Origin: Prochilodus magdalenae
Taxonomy: Eukaryota; Chordata; Actinopteri; Characiformes; Prochilodontidae
Direction: 5' to 3'
Assembly (NCBI GenBank): GCA_024036415.1
Contig: JAMWET010000570.1
Location: forward strand, 33,735 to 97,734
Length of the DNA stretch: 64,000 bases
The notes beneath the pieces are model-generated. The model searched no databases and had not been told where the DNA came from. It worked only from the letters and a program-made list of their open reading frames with translations. The translations under genes and the position numbers were made by a program. How positions within the stretch are numbered: the first letter of the stretch is position 1; the number at the start of each line of letters is the position of its first letter. Positions 36,166 through 47,474 of the stretch are shown here, piece by piece.

Positions 36166-36479
36166 CGCACTCAGGTGCCAGAACACTTAGTGTGATGAGT
36201 CTCAGGGTTAAGTCGTTTTTGCCTTCTGATTGTATTAGTGCTACTACCACCTCACTCTCTTTTACCACAGGCCATGCACCTAAAGTCAAACACACAAGGA
36301 AGATCAATACTGAAAAGTGTCATTTGACTTTATCTTCACAGCTATTCATCTCCTGCTTTTATTTCTCTCTGTCAGTTTTTTGTTTAAAAGCTTACTGACA
36401 ACTCACAAATGCAACATAAGTTAAAATAATACCGGCTGGCCTGCAGATAAAATGCTCTGAAGATAAAACAGCTTATAAA

Positions 36480-36990
36480 ATGTTTTATGCTGAATCATCA
36501 GCAAACATTATCCATAAACATTGATTTATCTGTGCAGCAGTGACTGATAGCACTGTGTCTTCTGCTCTGACTGGAGGAAAAAAGCTTTGATGGGTAATAA
36601 AAACATGTTATACGTAATACCAAATGAATCATAAAGATAGGTATTTACTGAATATAGGTGTTATTTTGTATTTCTACCTCTGTTCATGTTTATATAACGT
36701 TTCCTCTACAGTTAAAAGTATAAGATTATGTAAACAGCACACCTGTTTCTTCAGCTGTGATGGGAAAAAAGAGCTTTAAAGGACTCTAAAAATGGGTGGA
36801 TAAATCATAAAGGTAGCTATCAAGTGAATATATTTGTTTATTTTCTACATCTGTTTATGTTTAAATAAGGTTTTCTTTACAGTAAAAATGAAAACGTTAT
36901 CATTATGAACATTATGTCAAAAGCATTCATGTGCAACTGTGACCATTACAACTGTATCTTCGGCTCTCACTGGAGATATAGCCTTAGTAT
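36480..36990. repeat. Degenerate tandem repeat, unit about 190 bp
   Basis: The blocks TCTTCTGCTCTGACTGGAGG, TCTTCAGCTGTGATGGG and TCTTCGGCTCTCACTGGAG recur with the same followers (AAAGCTTT/GAGCTTT, AATCATAAAG, ATTTCTACCTCTGTTCATGT/TTTTCTACATCTGTTTATGT, TACAGT). About 2.5 units are seen. Confidence 0.6.
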
Positions 36991-38620
36991 AGAGATGGTC
37001 TAAAGATGAACATTTTAAAAGGAAAATTTAATTGTAAAATATAATTAATAAATTATTTTTTTATTGTGCTAAATTATTAAAAGTAAAAAATAAAAAACAA
37101 GTTGTGGACACATATTCATCATTCTAGAATATTCAGTATTTACTGTGATCATGTATCTACTAAATGTCACATGTGACATAAGGTTTGCAGAATTTCTCTA
37201 TGTATAAATTATATTGATTATTATTTTGTTAAGTCTTAGGAAGTTCAATAGGAAACAGCGTTCTCTGTATTTGTACTTTGTATTTCCAAGGCCCAATATT
37301 GCTTGTGGTGGAATTTATTTTTTGTAAAGTAATCTTTACAAGAGCTCTGCAAGAAGCAAGGCATTGTTGACTTACAGTCCTACAACAGTTTTAATGACAC
37401 CAGGTAAAAAGTCAAGTTTTAATGGTTTTAAGTGTTTGATATTTTAAAAAATGCACCTTTCTATGTTTTTGTTTGAAAGGTCTTTGAAAGAGCTGAAACA
37501 TACACTACCCTCCTCCTCTGTTTTCTCTGTATCCACCTTTCTGTCTCCACACGGTGAACCTGGACATATAAAACTCAGCCGTATACTGATCATGGAGCAT
37601 ATTAACTATCATTATGAAGTAATTATCATTATTCCATACAAATGTTTTTCATGCTCAACACAATTCCCTTCTCAACACTATTCTTAAGATCAAGGGCTAT
37701 ATTCCTCCATTCACACGACGATGGTAAAAATATGAAAAGGTGAAAGGACTTTGAAATACATTGTGTAGATAATCTTTTTGTCCTGAATATGTCTAATTAC
37801 ATATTAAACTGACCAACAAAAGAATAACATTTCATTTAATCAACTATTTTATGGCTCTGTATATCCTGCATAAAAATCTTACCTGTTTATTAAACTAGGT
37901 ATAACAGTCAGTTATTACTTTAACTGTCCATTTGGTGTCTCCATATTTGTATTAAATTACATCTGGAGACATCTGGAACATTTTAAACATTCAACCTCTT
38001 CTCTATCTTTATTAACACGTATTAAAGATAATGACACTCATAATATCAAAACATTACTGATTAACACACTGTTAATGGTCTGTAATTAACTGTGTATATA
38101 AACAGTGTAAATGCTCCACCAGTTTATCTCAGTGTTATTAATTAGTGTTGATTTTATTTTGTAGTGTTTCATTATTAACAACATCCACAAACATGAATTT
38201 ACAGAAATCATTTATAATCTTAAAGCTGGTGTGTATGTTGGGCTAGACTGAGTAGAAATTGAGTCTTCATCATATTAGTGAATGTGGAGCTCTGCTGAGT
38301 GAGATTTTCATCTTCATTTTACCTCCATCTCTAACATGCTGCTCCACCTTCACTGCAGTCCTGAGAGCTGATCCTAAATCAGTGATTACAGGCAGGAGGT
38401 GAAGCTGTTCTGATCTCTGCTCTCTCTGTTCCTCCCTTCATATAGTGATCTGACCGGGGAGGGAAGAAGAGCTGAGAATGATCCCAGTAAAATGATGATA
38501 TTATTATAAAGAGTCTCACTGGAGACAGAAACAATCAGTCAATCTGATCAAACCTCTCCATCACTACTGCTACCAGCTGGATCAGTGGATCTGCTGTGGC
38601 CTAAAGTCAGTTAGGAGCTC
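36991..38620. other. 3' flank of the GTPase gene, no other gene
   Basis: AT-rich. The 3' UTR of the minus-strand GTPase gene should begin below 38621. AATAAA candidates on that strand are common here, so I cannot pick a polyadenylation site. Confidence 0.4.
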
Positions 38621-39933
38621 TCACTGATCCGACAGAGTGTTTATACAAAGGAGACGTCTGAACCTGCTAAACCGTCCTCTAGTATCCTCCTGATGATCAT
38701 CTCCTTCTGCTGTGATCTCCTCTCTGACTCCCTCTGTGAGTCTCTGTCTCAGTGTCTCTAACTCTCTCTTCTTTTCATCCAACTCTCTTTCTTTTTTATT
38801 CATCCTACAGTCAAAATATTTCTGTTTCTTTGTTAGAAGTTCCCAGATTCTCTGCTGGAGTTCAGACAGGAGGATCTTCATGAGGTTTCTCTCTGCCTCC
38901 ATTCTGGCTTCTCCTTCATACACGTCCCTGATCTCCTCCATCTCCTGTCTGTGTCTCTCCTCTATCTCTCTGCTTTCCTTTACAGTCTGCTCTTTCAGTC
39001 TCTCTAACTCCAACTGAATCTCATCCCTCTGCTGAATCTCTCTCTCCACCTCTCTCTCCAGCTCTACCTTTCTCTTCTCATCTCTTTCCTCTTTCAGCAT
39101 TTCCTCTAGTTTAGTTATTCGCTCTTCATGCAGATTTAGTTTGGTGTGAAAGTGACCAGTTGATTCTGTAAACTTCATGAACGTCTCCTCTACACATCTC
39201 TCCAGTTTCTCTCTAGTTTCTCTTTCTGCTCTTTCTTTCATGTCCTCTCTTTCTCTCACAATTCTTTTCTCTATCTCTCTGATCTGAGATTCTATCTCCA
39301 GGTAGATCTCACTGCTGTAAAACTCCTCTCTGTTTCCTTCCACCATCTTCTCTATCTTCTCCAGCAGCTCTGAGGTTTGAGAACCATCTCCACTCTCCTT
39401 AATGTTGAGACAGTGAAACCTGTTCCCACATTTCTCTACAAGTCTCTGGATCTCCTGGTTTCCTGACTGGATAAACTCTTTAATGTTCTTCTCTTGGACT
39501 TCATCAGTAACAGTGAAAAGGATCATGGTGTTTCTCCAACATCTCTCTCCAAAGATCGCCTCTATTTCATCCAGCATCCCTCTCTCCTCTCCTGTAGACT
39601 GCTCCACTGGTATGACTAGGAGGAAGGCGTGGGGTCCTGGGGCAGACAGACGGACACAGAGTCCCACGTCCTGTCTCAGCTCCCCCAGACAGAGTCCAGG
39701 ACAGAACCAGTCAGGAGTGTCCACCACAGTTACCTGCCTCCCAGCCACCTCCCCCTGTCTGCTCTCACTCTGCTGCCTCACTGTAGATGATCCAGCCTGG
39801 CCCCACTCCTCTCTGCCCAGGATGGTGTTTCCTGCTGCACTCCTCCCACATCCAGTCCTCCCCAGCAGCACCAGCCGGAGTTCTGCTACAGGAACCGACA
39901 CTGGAGAGGCTGAACTACAAGGTTCTCCACTCA
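38621..39933 (-). CDS. Exon E: AIG1/GIMAP GTPase domain and C-terminal coiled coil
   Basis: Encodes model residues 657-1093. G motifs in order: G1 GRTGCGRSAAGN (681-692), where the usual P-loop lysine is arginine (687); G3 DTPD (728-731); the AIG1-specific segment ending in HAFLLVIPVEQ; G4-like TVTDE (797-801); and G5-like RFHCLN (828-833). From about 860 the sequence is Glu/Arg-rich coiled coil, ending with a basic stretch (GRFSRFRRLL) and a stop. The acceptor is CTGATCTGCAG without an ATG in frame before G1. The apparent start at 39934 is GTG and lies across the splice site. Arginine in the P-loop might weaken nucleotide binding, though I recall such variants in other fish GIMAPs. Confidence 0.88.
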
Positions 39934-42900
39934 CTGCAGATCAACAAGAATGAGGATTTAATCTCTTATTATATGCTGATGATTATTCTGTTCAGAGAAA
40001 TGTAGAAGATATTATATGAAGCTGGAATTATTTACTGAGTGGAGGAAGTCCTTCTGTACTGCGTCTTCTCCTGAGTGGTCCTACAGATTCTGGAGTCTCT
40101 CCACTCACTATGACACAGAAGAACCACATATAATTAAGACTGTTATTGAGCAGTTTGTAGATGGTATATAGTATGAAATCTCTATATGAGTTTAATGTTC
40201 TTCTGTGGAATGATCTAATTATCTAATCATCTAATTATTAATTACTATAGGGATTATAGATTATCATGTATTACTGTGTGTATTAATATAATAAAATAGT
40301 AACAAATATTTCAGTATGAAATATTTAAAATTTTATTATTTCTTGTAATGTAACATTAGTATGTACTTACAGTACGGAGGATTTAACTCTTTACTGTTTC
40401 TTCTCCTGGCTGGAACTGATGAGTCTGGATCTGTTCTTTCCTGCAGCTGCTTGTTTCTCTCCTCTAGAAGTCTGTCTTTCTCCTCCACCTGCTTCTCTCT
40501 TTCCATTAGCTGTGTGTTTCTCTCACTTAGAAGTGTCTCCTTCTCTTCGAGCTGTTTGTCTTTTTTCCTCAGTTCACTTTTCTGTTGTTCCAGTAGGATC
40601 ATCATCTCCTGTAGTTTGCTGCTCTTGTCCTGCAGGTCCTTTCTCAGTGTGTCCAGCTGCTCTTTACTGCTGTTCACCTCTTTCACTGTGTCCTCCAGTA
40701 GAGTCTCTTTCTCTCTCAGCAGTTTGATCTGATTCTCCAGTTGTGTGTCTTTATCTTTAAGCTGTTTATTAACACTTTCAAATCTTTCATTTCTCTCCTT
40801 TAATAATGAATCTCTCTTATCAATAATCTCTAAATGATCTTTTATAATCGCGTCTTTCTCTTTCAGTTTTATGTCTTTATCATTCAGTTCTTCTTCTATC
40901 TCTTTTAATTCTCCATCTTTCTCCACAAGTCTTCTCTCCATTTCCTCCATCTGTATTCTGTTATTCTGTAATGTCTTTGTTGCTTGTATCAGTTCATCTT
41001 GTGTCTGTGTGAGAAGTTTATCTTTCTCTTCTAATAGTTTGTTCTTCATCTGAAGTGCTGTTGTAGTTTCTATCAGGAGGCTGTTTTTCTCCTGGACTTG
41101 TTGTTCTCTCTCCATTAGCTGTGTGTCTCTCTCAGTTATGATGTTGGTTGTTTCTTCGAGCTGTTTGATCTTTTCAGTTAAATCTGTAAGAAACATCAGT
41201 TCAGACTTTTCAGTTCACAGTTTACCAAGTTTACAGACACACGGTACTGAGATTTAATGTCAGAGAAAGTTGGTTTATTAGCTGATAAGGGAACATTAAA
41301 GCAGATCAGACTTTATTTCTACTGAACAAAGCCTGAACACAGTTTCCCAGTTTACAGAAGTACTGACATTTAACATCAGTAAGTTTATTAGCTGGTAAAA
41401 AAAAAAAACACACATTGATTTATCTCTTATACAAAGCCAAAAAAATCAACTGCAATGAAAAAGGAGTAAAATTAATAAATAGCTGAATAAATTCAGAAAT
41501 TAATTAATAACAATTACACCATCAAGTTTACTCTAATTTCTTCCAATTTATTACTAATTACACAAAGATTACTCTTAATGAATGGAGACATATAGACATA
41601 AAGAATAAACCAGAACTATATTTTAATATTTAAAAATATAAATATATTCTAATATTCATTAATACAGTGCCCTCCATAATTATTGGCACCCCTGGTTAAG
41701 ATATGTTCTTTAGCTTCTCATAAATTGAGTTTTTTTCAAAATAATATAGGACCACGATGGAAAAAAGAGTAAAATACAGCCTTTAACTTAAGTGAATTTA
41801 TTCAGTAGGAAAAAAATCCCACATTAAGAAATAATTGTTTAACATCAAATCATGTGTGCCACAATTATTAGCACCCCTGATGTTAATACTTTGTACAACC
41901 CCCTTTTGCCAACAAAACAGCACCTAATCTTCTCCTATAATGTTTCACAAGATGGGAGAATACAGAAAGAGGGATCTTTGACCATTCCTCTTTGCACATT
42001 CTCTCTAAATCATCCAGCGACCTGGGTCCTCTCCTCTGCACTCTCCTCTTCAGCTCACCCCACAGGTTTTCAATGGGGTTGAGGTCTGGGGACTGAGATG
42101 GCCATGGTAGGAGCTTGATTCTGTGTGTGGTGAACCATTTCTGTGTAGATTTGGCCATATGTTTAGGGTCATTATCTTGCTGAAAGACCCAGTGACGACC
42201 CATCTTCAGCTTTCGGGCAGAAGCCACCAGATTTTGTTTTAAAATGTCCTGGTATTTCAAAGCATTCATGATGCTATGCACCCTAACAAGGTTCCCAGGG
42301 CCTTTGGAAAAGAAACAGGCACACAGCATCACTGATCCTCCCCCGTATTTCACAGTGGGCATGAGGTGCTTTTCTGCATACTCAGCTCTTGTGTTACGCC
42401 AGACCCACTTAGAGCATTTGTTGCCAAAAAGCTCTATCTTTGTTTCATCTGACCAAAGCACATGGTCCCAGTTAAAGTCCCAGTACCGCTTAGCAAACTC
42501 CAAACGTTTGCATTTATGATTGTGAGTGAGAAAAGGTTTTTTCCGTGCATGCCTCCCAAACAGCTTGTTGGCATGTAGATAGCGCCTGATGGTTGTTTTG
42601 GAGACTTTGTGACCCCAAGAAGCTACCATTTGTTGCAGTTCTGTAACAGTGAGCTTTGGAGAACTTTTTATTTCTCTTATCATCCTCCTCACTGTGCATG
42701 GTGGCAAAATAAACTTGCGTCCTCGTCTAGGCTTGTTTACCACTGTTCCAGTTGTTTTAAACTTCTTAATAATTCCTCTGACAGTAGATATGGACAGGTG
42801 TAGGCGAGTGGCTATTTTCTTGTAGCCATTGCCTGACTTGTGAAGGTCAACACACATCTGCCTTACTTGAAAGGTATGTTCCTTTGTCTTTCCCATGTTG

Positions 42901-45900
42901 AAGAGAAATGGCCTCTGTGTCACATCATATTTATACCCCAGGAAAACAGGAAGTTGTGAATTACTAATTAAATGTTCCTACATACTCTGATCAACTTTGT
43001 AAACTACTGTAGAAGTGACAGAAATACTTTTATTAAATTTATTTCCTAAGAATTGTTAGGGGTGCCAATAATTGTGGAACAGGTGATTTTATGAAGAATA
43101 ATTATTTCTTAGTCAGGGATTTATTTCCACCTTAAAATTCACTTGAGTTAAAGGTTGGATTTTACTCTTTGTTCCATCGTGGTTCTATATTATTTTGAAA
43201 AAAACTCAATTTATGAGAAGCTAAATAACACATCTTAACCAGGGGTGCCAATAATTATGGAGGGCACTGTATATCTTTACAGCTAAGGAGGATTAAACGT
43301 TTCTAAAAGCTCCATTAGAACCCATTCATTTTAGACCCGCTCAGGAGCGGAGCGCCCTCTAGCATCTGACAGAACCACAGGATATTGAGTATCGGTTCTC
43401 TTCACTAAACGTTCTCTGCTCCGGGATGATTTTCAGCAGGACTGAATAAATACACATTAACATTAACACAGTTGATAAAGACTGAGACTGTAGAGCTGAA
43501 ACCTGAACACTCACCAGCCTTCTGTGATGAAATTACACTTCTCAGGGTTTCAGTTTCAGTCTGTAGATCAGAATTCTGCTGTGCTAAAATGATAAAGACG
43601 GAATATTTATTTGATCAGACAGATATTTTCTAATCAGTCTGTGTGTTAAATTCTTACCTGTGTGTTTAATCTGTAGATCTTTCTCTTCTATCTCTTTCTG
43701 CTGACGGATGAGTTCAGTTTTCTGTTGTTCCAGTAGGATCATCATCTCCTGTAGTTTGCTGCTCTTGTCCTGAAGCTCCTTTCTCAGTGTGTCCAGCTGC
43801 TCTTTACTGTTGTCCACCTCTTTCACTGTGTCCTCCAGTAGAGTCTCTTTCTCTTTCAGCAGTTCATTCTTCTCCTCTATCATTTTATTCTTCTCCTCTA
43901 TTGTTCTATTCTTCTCCTCTATTGTTTTATTCCTCTCCTTTATTGTTTCTGTATGTTTTTCTAATTCAGTGTCTTTTTCTTCAAGTTGTTTATTTCTCTC
44001 CTCTAGTAGCTTTTCTTTATCTCTCTCCATCTCTGAGAGGTTTAGTTTCAGTGTTTCTATCTCTCTCTCTTTTTCATTCATCTTTCTATCAGTCTCTTTC
44101 TGTCTGTCTGTTAGGAGAGTCTGAAAACTCTGGAACTCAGGCAGGGTGGTCTTTATGAAGTGTGTATCTGCTTCTACTGCACTCTTCTCTCTGCTCTCTA
44201 TCTCCAGTCTGAGCTTCTTCACCATCATCCTCCTCTCCTCCTGCATCCTCCTCAGCTCCTCTTTAGCCTCCTCTATCTGTTCATCTTCTCTCTCCAGCTC
44301 TTCTCTCTTCTCATCATTTCTCTCCTCTGATAACTTTCTCTTACGTTCATGTTTTTGTTTTTCATGCTGTTTTATCTTCTCCTTTATCTCTTTAACTGCT
44401 TCCTCTGATCTCCTCAAATCATCCACAACAGCTTTTATCCTTCCTCTGATCTCCTCTTCCTCTCTTTGTCTCTTCTCCACTCTTTCTCTCACTGTTCTTT
44501 CCTGTATCTCTCTGATCTCCAGACTGATCGCTGTGATGTTCTCTCTCTCCACATGTTTCTCCTCCTTTAATTCTTCTTCTTTACTGTCTGTTTGTTTGGC
44601 TGTGTCCTCCAGCTCAGTCTCAGCTTCCTTCAACTCTTCCTCCTGAGCTTTCTTCCCTTCTATTAAGCTCATTAAGTTCTTCAGTGCAGGTCCAGGAAAC
44701 CTCTCCTCTCTTAATTCTGAAATGATGATTCAGTTTTAATACATTCATCAGTTTTCTGTTATATTTGGAGTTAAATTATACAATAAACCTTCAGATATAA
44801 TAATATTACACTGTGTAACTCACTTTAATGTGATATCTTTAACAAAGTAAAGAACTCATCTATGAATTTTATTTGTTTAAGTTTATCTGAAATATTTAAC
44901 ATAATATTAATAATAATAATGAAGATTTATTTTATAAACAATCAAACACTGATAAACACTTGTACAGCTAGCTGTAAACTTTCTTTTATTATCTATTAGC
45001 TAAACTCACAGTCTAAACTAAACACTACACCAACACACAACTTTCAACCCATCCAACAAATCCATATAATAGATAGGTTCATCCTCACCCGAAGCAGCAG
45101 AAACAGATCTCCTCCTCCATTTTTCCTCCTCTCATCCTCTTCTGTCCATGTCGCTGTTCCCAACTGAATTAAACAGAGGTGAGGAATGTGAATGTATGGA
45201 TGTGATACTGGTATGTTTATATGATCAGTAAGTGGTTCCTCTGTGTAAATCACTGTTGGATGCTGTCCAGTACTGCAACAACTGAGGAGCTTGATTAATG
45301 ATAACAACAGTGAGAGACTCTGATGAAGCCTGAACTGGTTTAAAACTGATATTGTTGTTTGAAGAATCACAGCATCTTTTTAAGGCGTGTTTTAATCACA
45401 TTATGTAGATTATTAGTTTGTAGTTGTGGGACTTGTAAAACCCAGTCCTGACCCTGAGACGAGTTGCACAGATGACACTACATAGACTGTGCTGGTGAAT
45501 CATCACACACAGTCATTCTTCTCCTCACGCACCTGACATCAAGCGCTACCTTTTCCATCTTCTCCTCTTTAGCTCTTCATCATCAATCATATCATCAATC
45601 ATGACCTCAGGGGAAGTGAGGACAGATTCCACAGAAACAAGGAGTTTTCAAAACAGTTCGAGCACTGCAGCCCGTCTGCGGACATCCGCATCACTTACAG
45701 AACACTGATCAGCATTAACACTAGCATATTCCAACAATTTATGTTGTTTTGTTTTATATTCATTCATTTTTATATTCAAAGATTTATTAATATCCTATTA
45801 CGGTAAGATTAATTACAGGACAATGTGCTCTATTTTAGGAAATAAATGTAGCTTCACCTGAGAAACACAGACTTTCTCAAGTTTTTGGAGACTCTGATTT

Positions 45901-47059
45901 AAAACTACAAAGAAACACTTTTAAAATATTGTCTAATGTAACTAAGGTTAAAATATTATGATTACTGTTCATTGTGGGGATGCATCCAGATGTTGCATAA
46001 TCTTTTTAAACAGTAAAACTGAAAATAGAATTTTTTCAATTTCCCAATAAAGGAGTTTTGATGTATTTTGGAAACAATGTCAAAAGTTTCAGTCATGCCT
46101 GTGTTCATATCTCCACTTCTTCATCACCACAGTACCGGATGTACAGACAAAACTCAAACTAGCAAATTACAGTTTCTGAGTTCCCACTGTACTTGTGATG
46201 TTACAAAAATCAACACACATACTATACCATTTATTAAACCCATTTCACTTTACGCCCAACATCTCCACTTTACATGCCCGTGCCTCTCACTTACATGCCC
46301 CGCGCACTGGTACATGTACCCAATTATAGAACAGAAACCATTACATATCCTCAGTCCTGATAAAGTCCCCAGTACACACAAAGAAACTGTTTAAACTGTA
46401 AGTGATGAAGAGAGGCTGAAAAATGTAGAAATGAATTATGATTAGGGTTTTAATAAAACTACATAACTCTTATAGAGAGTGGAACCTCAGGAGAGAAAAG
46501 AGAAGGGATACACTAGAAGATGTAGGAGTAGGATAATGGACCTTTAAAGAACTCTAGCTGCTGCTGTATTGAAAGGACAGTTGAGAAGACTTTGTGAACA
46601 CACAATGTATAATGGAGGAATAATCAGTTCCTCTCCATATCATGTTTATATCTGATATTCTAGAGCCGGAGAGAGAATGATGAATGAACACTGAAACTGA
46701 AAGTGTAAATTAAAGAGATAAATGAATCTATTTTAAAGTGGGAGATTTTCTGATCTGGATCTTATGAGAACCTGATCATCTCCTCAGTAAGTCTGACTTT
46801 CTGCTGCGCGTCTCTGACTGTCTGTAACCTGCTTGTTCTGTCTTTACTTCATATTCCAGCTGAACAGTTACTAATATTTCATTATCAGCTGCATTATTAC
46901 CTTCATAGACCAGTATTAAATATGAACGCTGATATAAACGTGACTCTGCTGTTAAAGTGCAGGTAAGGAAATGATTCTAACACACATTTCTGATCATATT
47001 AATGATAACCAGCCTGAAACACTGATCTTCACTTTGTACTCTGTATCAGTGTGTGTGAG

Positions 47060-47103
<44 letters not shown>

Positions 47104-47377
47104 TGTGCGTGCGTGCGTGTGTGTGTGATTGTATGTAAATAAGGTAACAGTGTTAGAAGGGGTGTGCCAGTATCTCAGGCTGCTGTGAGCTCTACACTAT
47201 AGTGATACATACAGTGCTGAAGTGTGTGTTAGTAAACGCTCTCTGCTGATGATGTTCAGCTGAACACTCTGAACACACAGTACAGATAAATACATTCAGT
47301 CTTCATCAACAATCAGCACACCAACATAAACACACTTATTTATACTCACCTCTCTCCTCTTCTGTGTCTGAATCCAT
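38621..47377 (-). CDS. Coiled-coil protein with C-terminal AIG1/GIMAP GTPase domain (five-exon model)
   Basis: My join of five minus-strand exons: 47377-47350, 44716-43658, 43583-43515, 41183-40371 and 39933-38621. All have consensus splice sites, and the four introns are all phase 1. The total is 3282 nt, giving 1093 residues. Residues 1-9 read MDSDTEEER. About 10-655 is an almost unbroken charged coiled coil. The AIG1 GTPase domain spans about 675-860, and coiled coil runs to the C-terminus. GIMAP proteins bind GTP, often assemble on intracellular membranes, and act in lymphocyte survival and defence; those roles come from the family. No signal peptide or membrane span is seen, so the product should be cytosolic. 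GIMAPs normally have the GTPase domain N-terminal. The last exon has no in-frame ATG before its P-loop, so it needs an upstream coding exon, and exon D fits exactly. A separate short gene using an unseen first exon remains possible. Confidence 0.65.
40371..41183 (-). CDS. Exon D: coiled-coil exon
   Basis: 813 nt, phase 1 at both ends (acceptor TTTCTTACAG; donor GTAAGTAC). Encodes about 270 residues of continuous heptads made of related modules such as QLMEREQQVQEKN, QLEEKETLLSERN and KLQEMMILLEQQK. It ends with a short Ser/Arg/Pro segment (SSVPARRRNSKELNPP) that would link to the GTPase domain. KLQEMMILLEQQK and LLEDTVKEV recur in exon B, so the two exons arose by duplication. The antisense frames are open only because of the Glu/Lys-rich composition. 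Confidence 0.8.
41665..43269 (-). mobile_element. Tc1-type DNA transposon with intact ends and transposase
   Basis: 1605 bp, bordered by TA at 41663-41664 and 43270-43271. Ends begin CAGTGCCCTCCATAATTATT and differ at only about 3 of the first 95 positions between the two sides. A second, inner copy of the GCCA(A/C)AATTATT...GCACCCCT motif lies about 190 bp inside each end, the IR/DR layout of Sleeping-Beauty-like elements, where transposase binds both outer and inner sites. It carries one uninterrupted transposase ORF. It sits in the intron between exons C and D of the GTPase gene, on the same strand. Confidence 0.93.
41883..42896 (-). CDS. Tc1-type transposase, uninterrupted
   Basis: 337 residues from the Met of MGKTKEHTFQVRQ. 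An in-frame ATG nine codons upstream (42923) is also possible, but the chosen start fits the family. Two helix-turn-helix units come first (about 1-55 with YKKIATRLHLSISTVRGIIKK; about 65-120 with VTELQQMVASWGHKVSKTTI), joined by a GRPR-like AT-hook (KPRRGRK). The DD34E catalytic domain follows: first Asp in LWSDETKIELFG, second Asp in QQDNDPKHMAKS, Glu in SPDLNPIENLWGELKR. The GGGSVMLCACF stretch is also typical. No stop or frameshift is present and the length is normal, so it could be active or only recently silent. It acts on the ends of its own element. Confidence 0.92.
   Translation of the reverse strand: MGKTKEHTFQVRQMCVDLHKSGNGYKKIATRLHLSISTVRGIIKKFKTTGTVVNKPRRGRKFILPPCTVRRMIREIKSSPKLTVTELQQMVASWGHKVSKTTIRRYLHANKLFGRHARKKPFLTHNHKCKRLEFAKRYWDFNWDHVLWSDETKIELFGNKCSKWVWRNTRAEYAEKHLMPTVKYGGGSVMLCACFFSKGPGNLVRVHSIMNALKYQDILKQNLVASARKLKMGRHWVFQQDNDPKHMAKSTQKWFTTHRIKLLPWPSQSPDLNPIENLWGELKRRVQRRGPRSLDDLERMCKEEWSKIPLSVFSHLVKHYRRRLGAVLLAKGGCTKY
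43515..43583 (-). CDS. Exon C: short linker exon of the GTPase gene model
   Basis: 69 nt, phase 1 on both sides. The acceptor is TTATCATTTTAG and the donor GTGAGTG. It reads (A)QQNSDLQTETETLRSVISSQK, continuing the heptad pattern. It keeps the frame between exons B and D. Confidence 0.7.
43658..44716 (-). CDS. Exon B: long coiled-coil exon
   Basis: 1059 nt, phase 1 at both ends (acceptor ATCATTTCAG; donor GTAAGAAT). It starts LREERFPGPALKNLMSLIEG and then becomes Glu/Lys/Arg-rich coiled coil. The middle (FIKTTLPEFQSFQTLLTD, then KMNEKEREIETL) parallels the region after the GTPase domain in exon E (NLMKILLSELQQRIWELL, then RMNKKERELDEKKREL). Exon B therefore looks like the C-terminal half of a GIMAP without its GTPase part. 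Short near-perfect repeats (TIEEKNR, MIEEKNE) follow before the exon end. Confidence 0.8.
45089..45163 (-). other. Weak candidate alternative exon
   Basis: 75 nt between an acceptor-like CTGTTTAATTCAG and a donor-like GTGAGG. It is open in one frame (LGTATWTEEDERRKNGGG...), phase 0 to 0, which does not fit the phase-1 neighbours. It might be an untranslated or alternative first exon of the GTPase gene. I have little confidence in it. Confidence 0.2.
45371..47340. other. Intron of the GTPase gene model, nothing else recognised
   Basis: Intronic sequence between exons A and B. It contains a GT microsatellite at 47054-47130 and no supported exon apart from the weak candidate at 45089-45163. Confidence 0.5.
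47054..47130. repeat. (GT)n microsatellite
   Basis: A near-pure TG repeat with a small GTGC interruption. Confidence 0.95.
47350..47377 (-). CDS. Exon A: candidate first coding exon of the GTPase gene
   Basis: 28 nt after an acceptor (TTTACTTCACAG), beginning directly with ATG and reading MDSDTEEER, with donor GTGAGTATA. The last base supplies phase 1, which fits exon B. Reading the exon in any other frame makes exon B run into stops, so the ATG is the likely initiator and an upstream non-coding exon is expected. The peptide is too short for a family test. Confidence 0.55.
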
Positions 47378-47474
47378 CTGTGAAGTAAATAATACAGTGT
47401 GAATATTTCATGTATGGAATTATAAGTGAATTATTATATTTAAATATCAGGAAAGCTGGAGGCTTAAAGACACA

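Noticed and set aside
40361..40732. Long Ser/Leu-rich plus-strand ORFs opposite the coiled-coil exons (also 38712-39017, 43787-44646)
   Set aside because: They are antisense shadows of Glu/Lys-rich coding sequence; no motif or splice support.
45044..45370. 108-codon ORF with a hydrophobic start in the GTPase gene intron
   Set aside because: No family match; the part with splice-like borders (45089-45163) has phases that do not fit the neighbouring exons.
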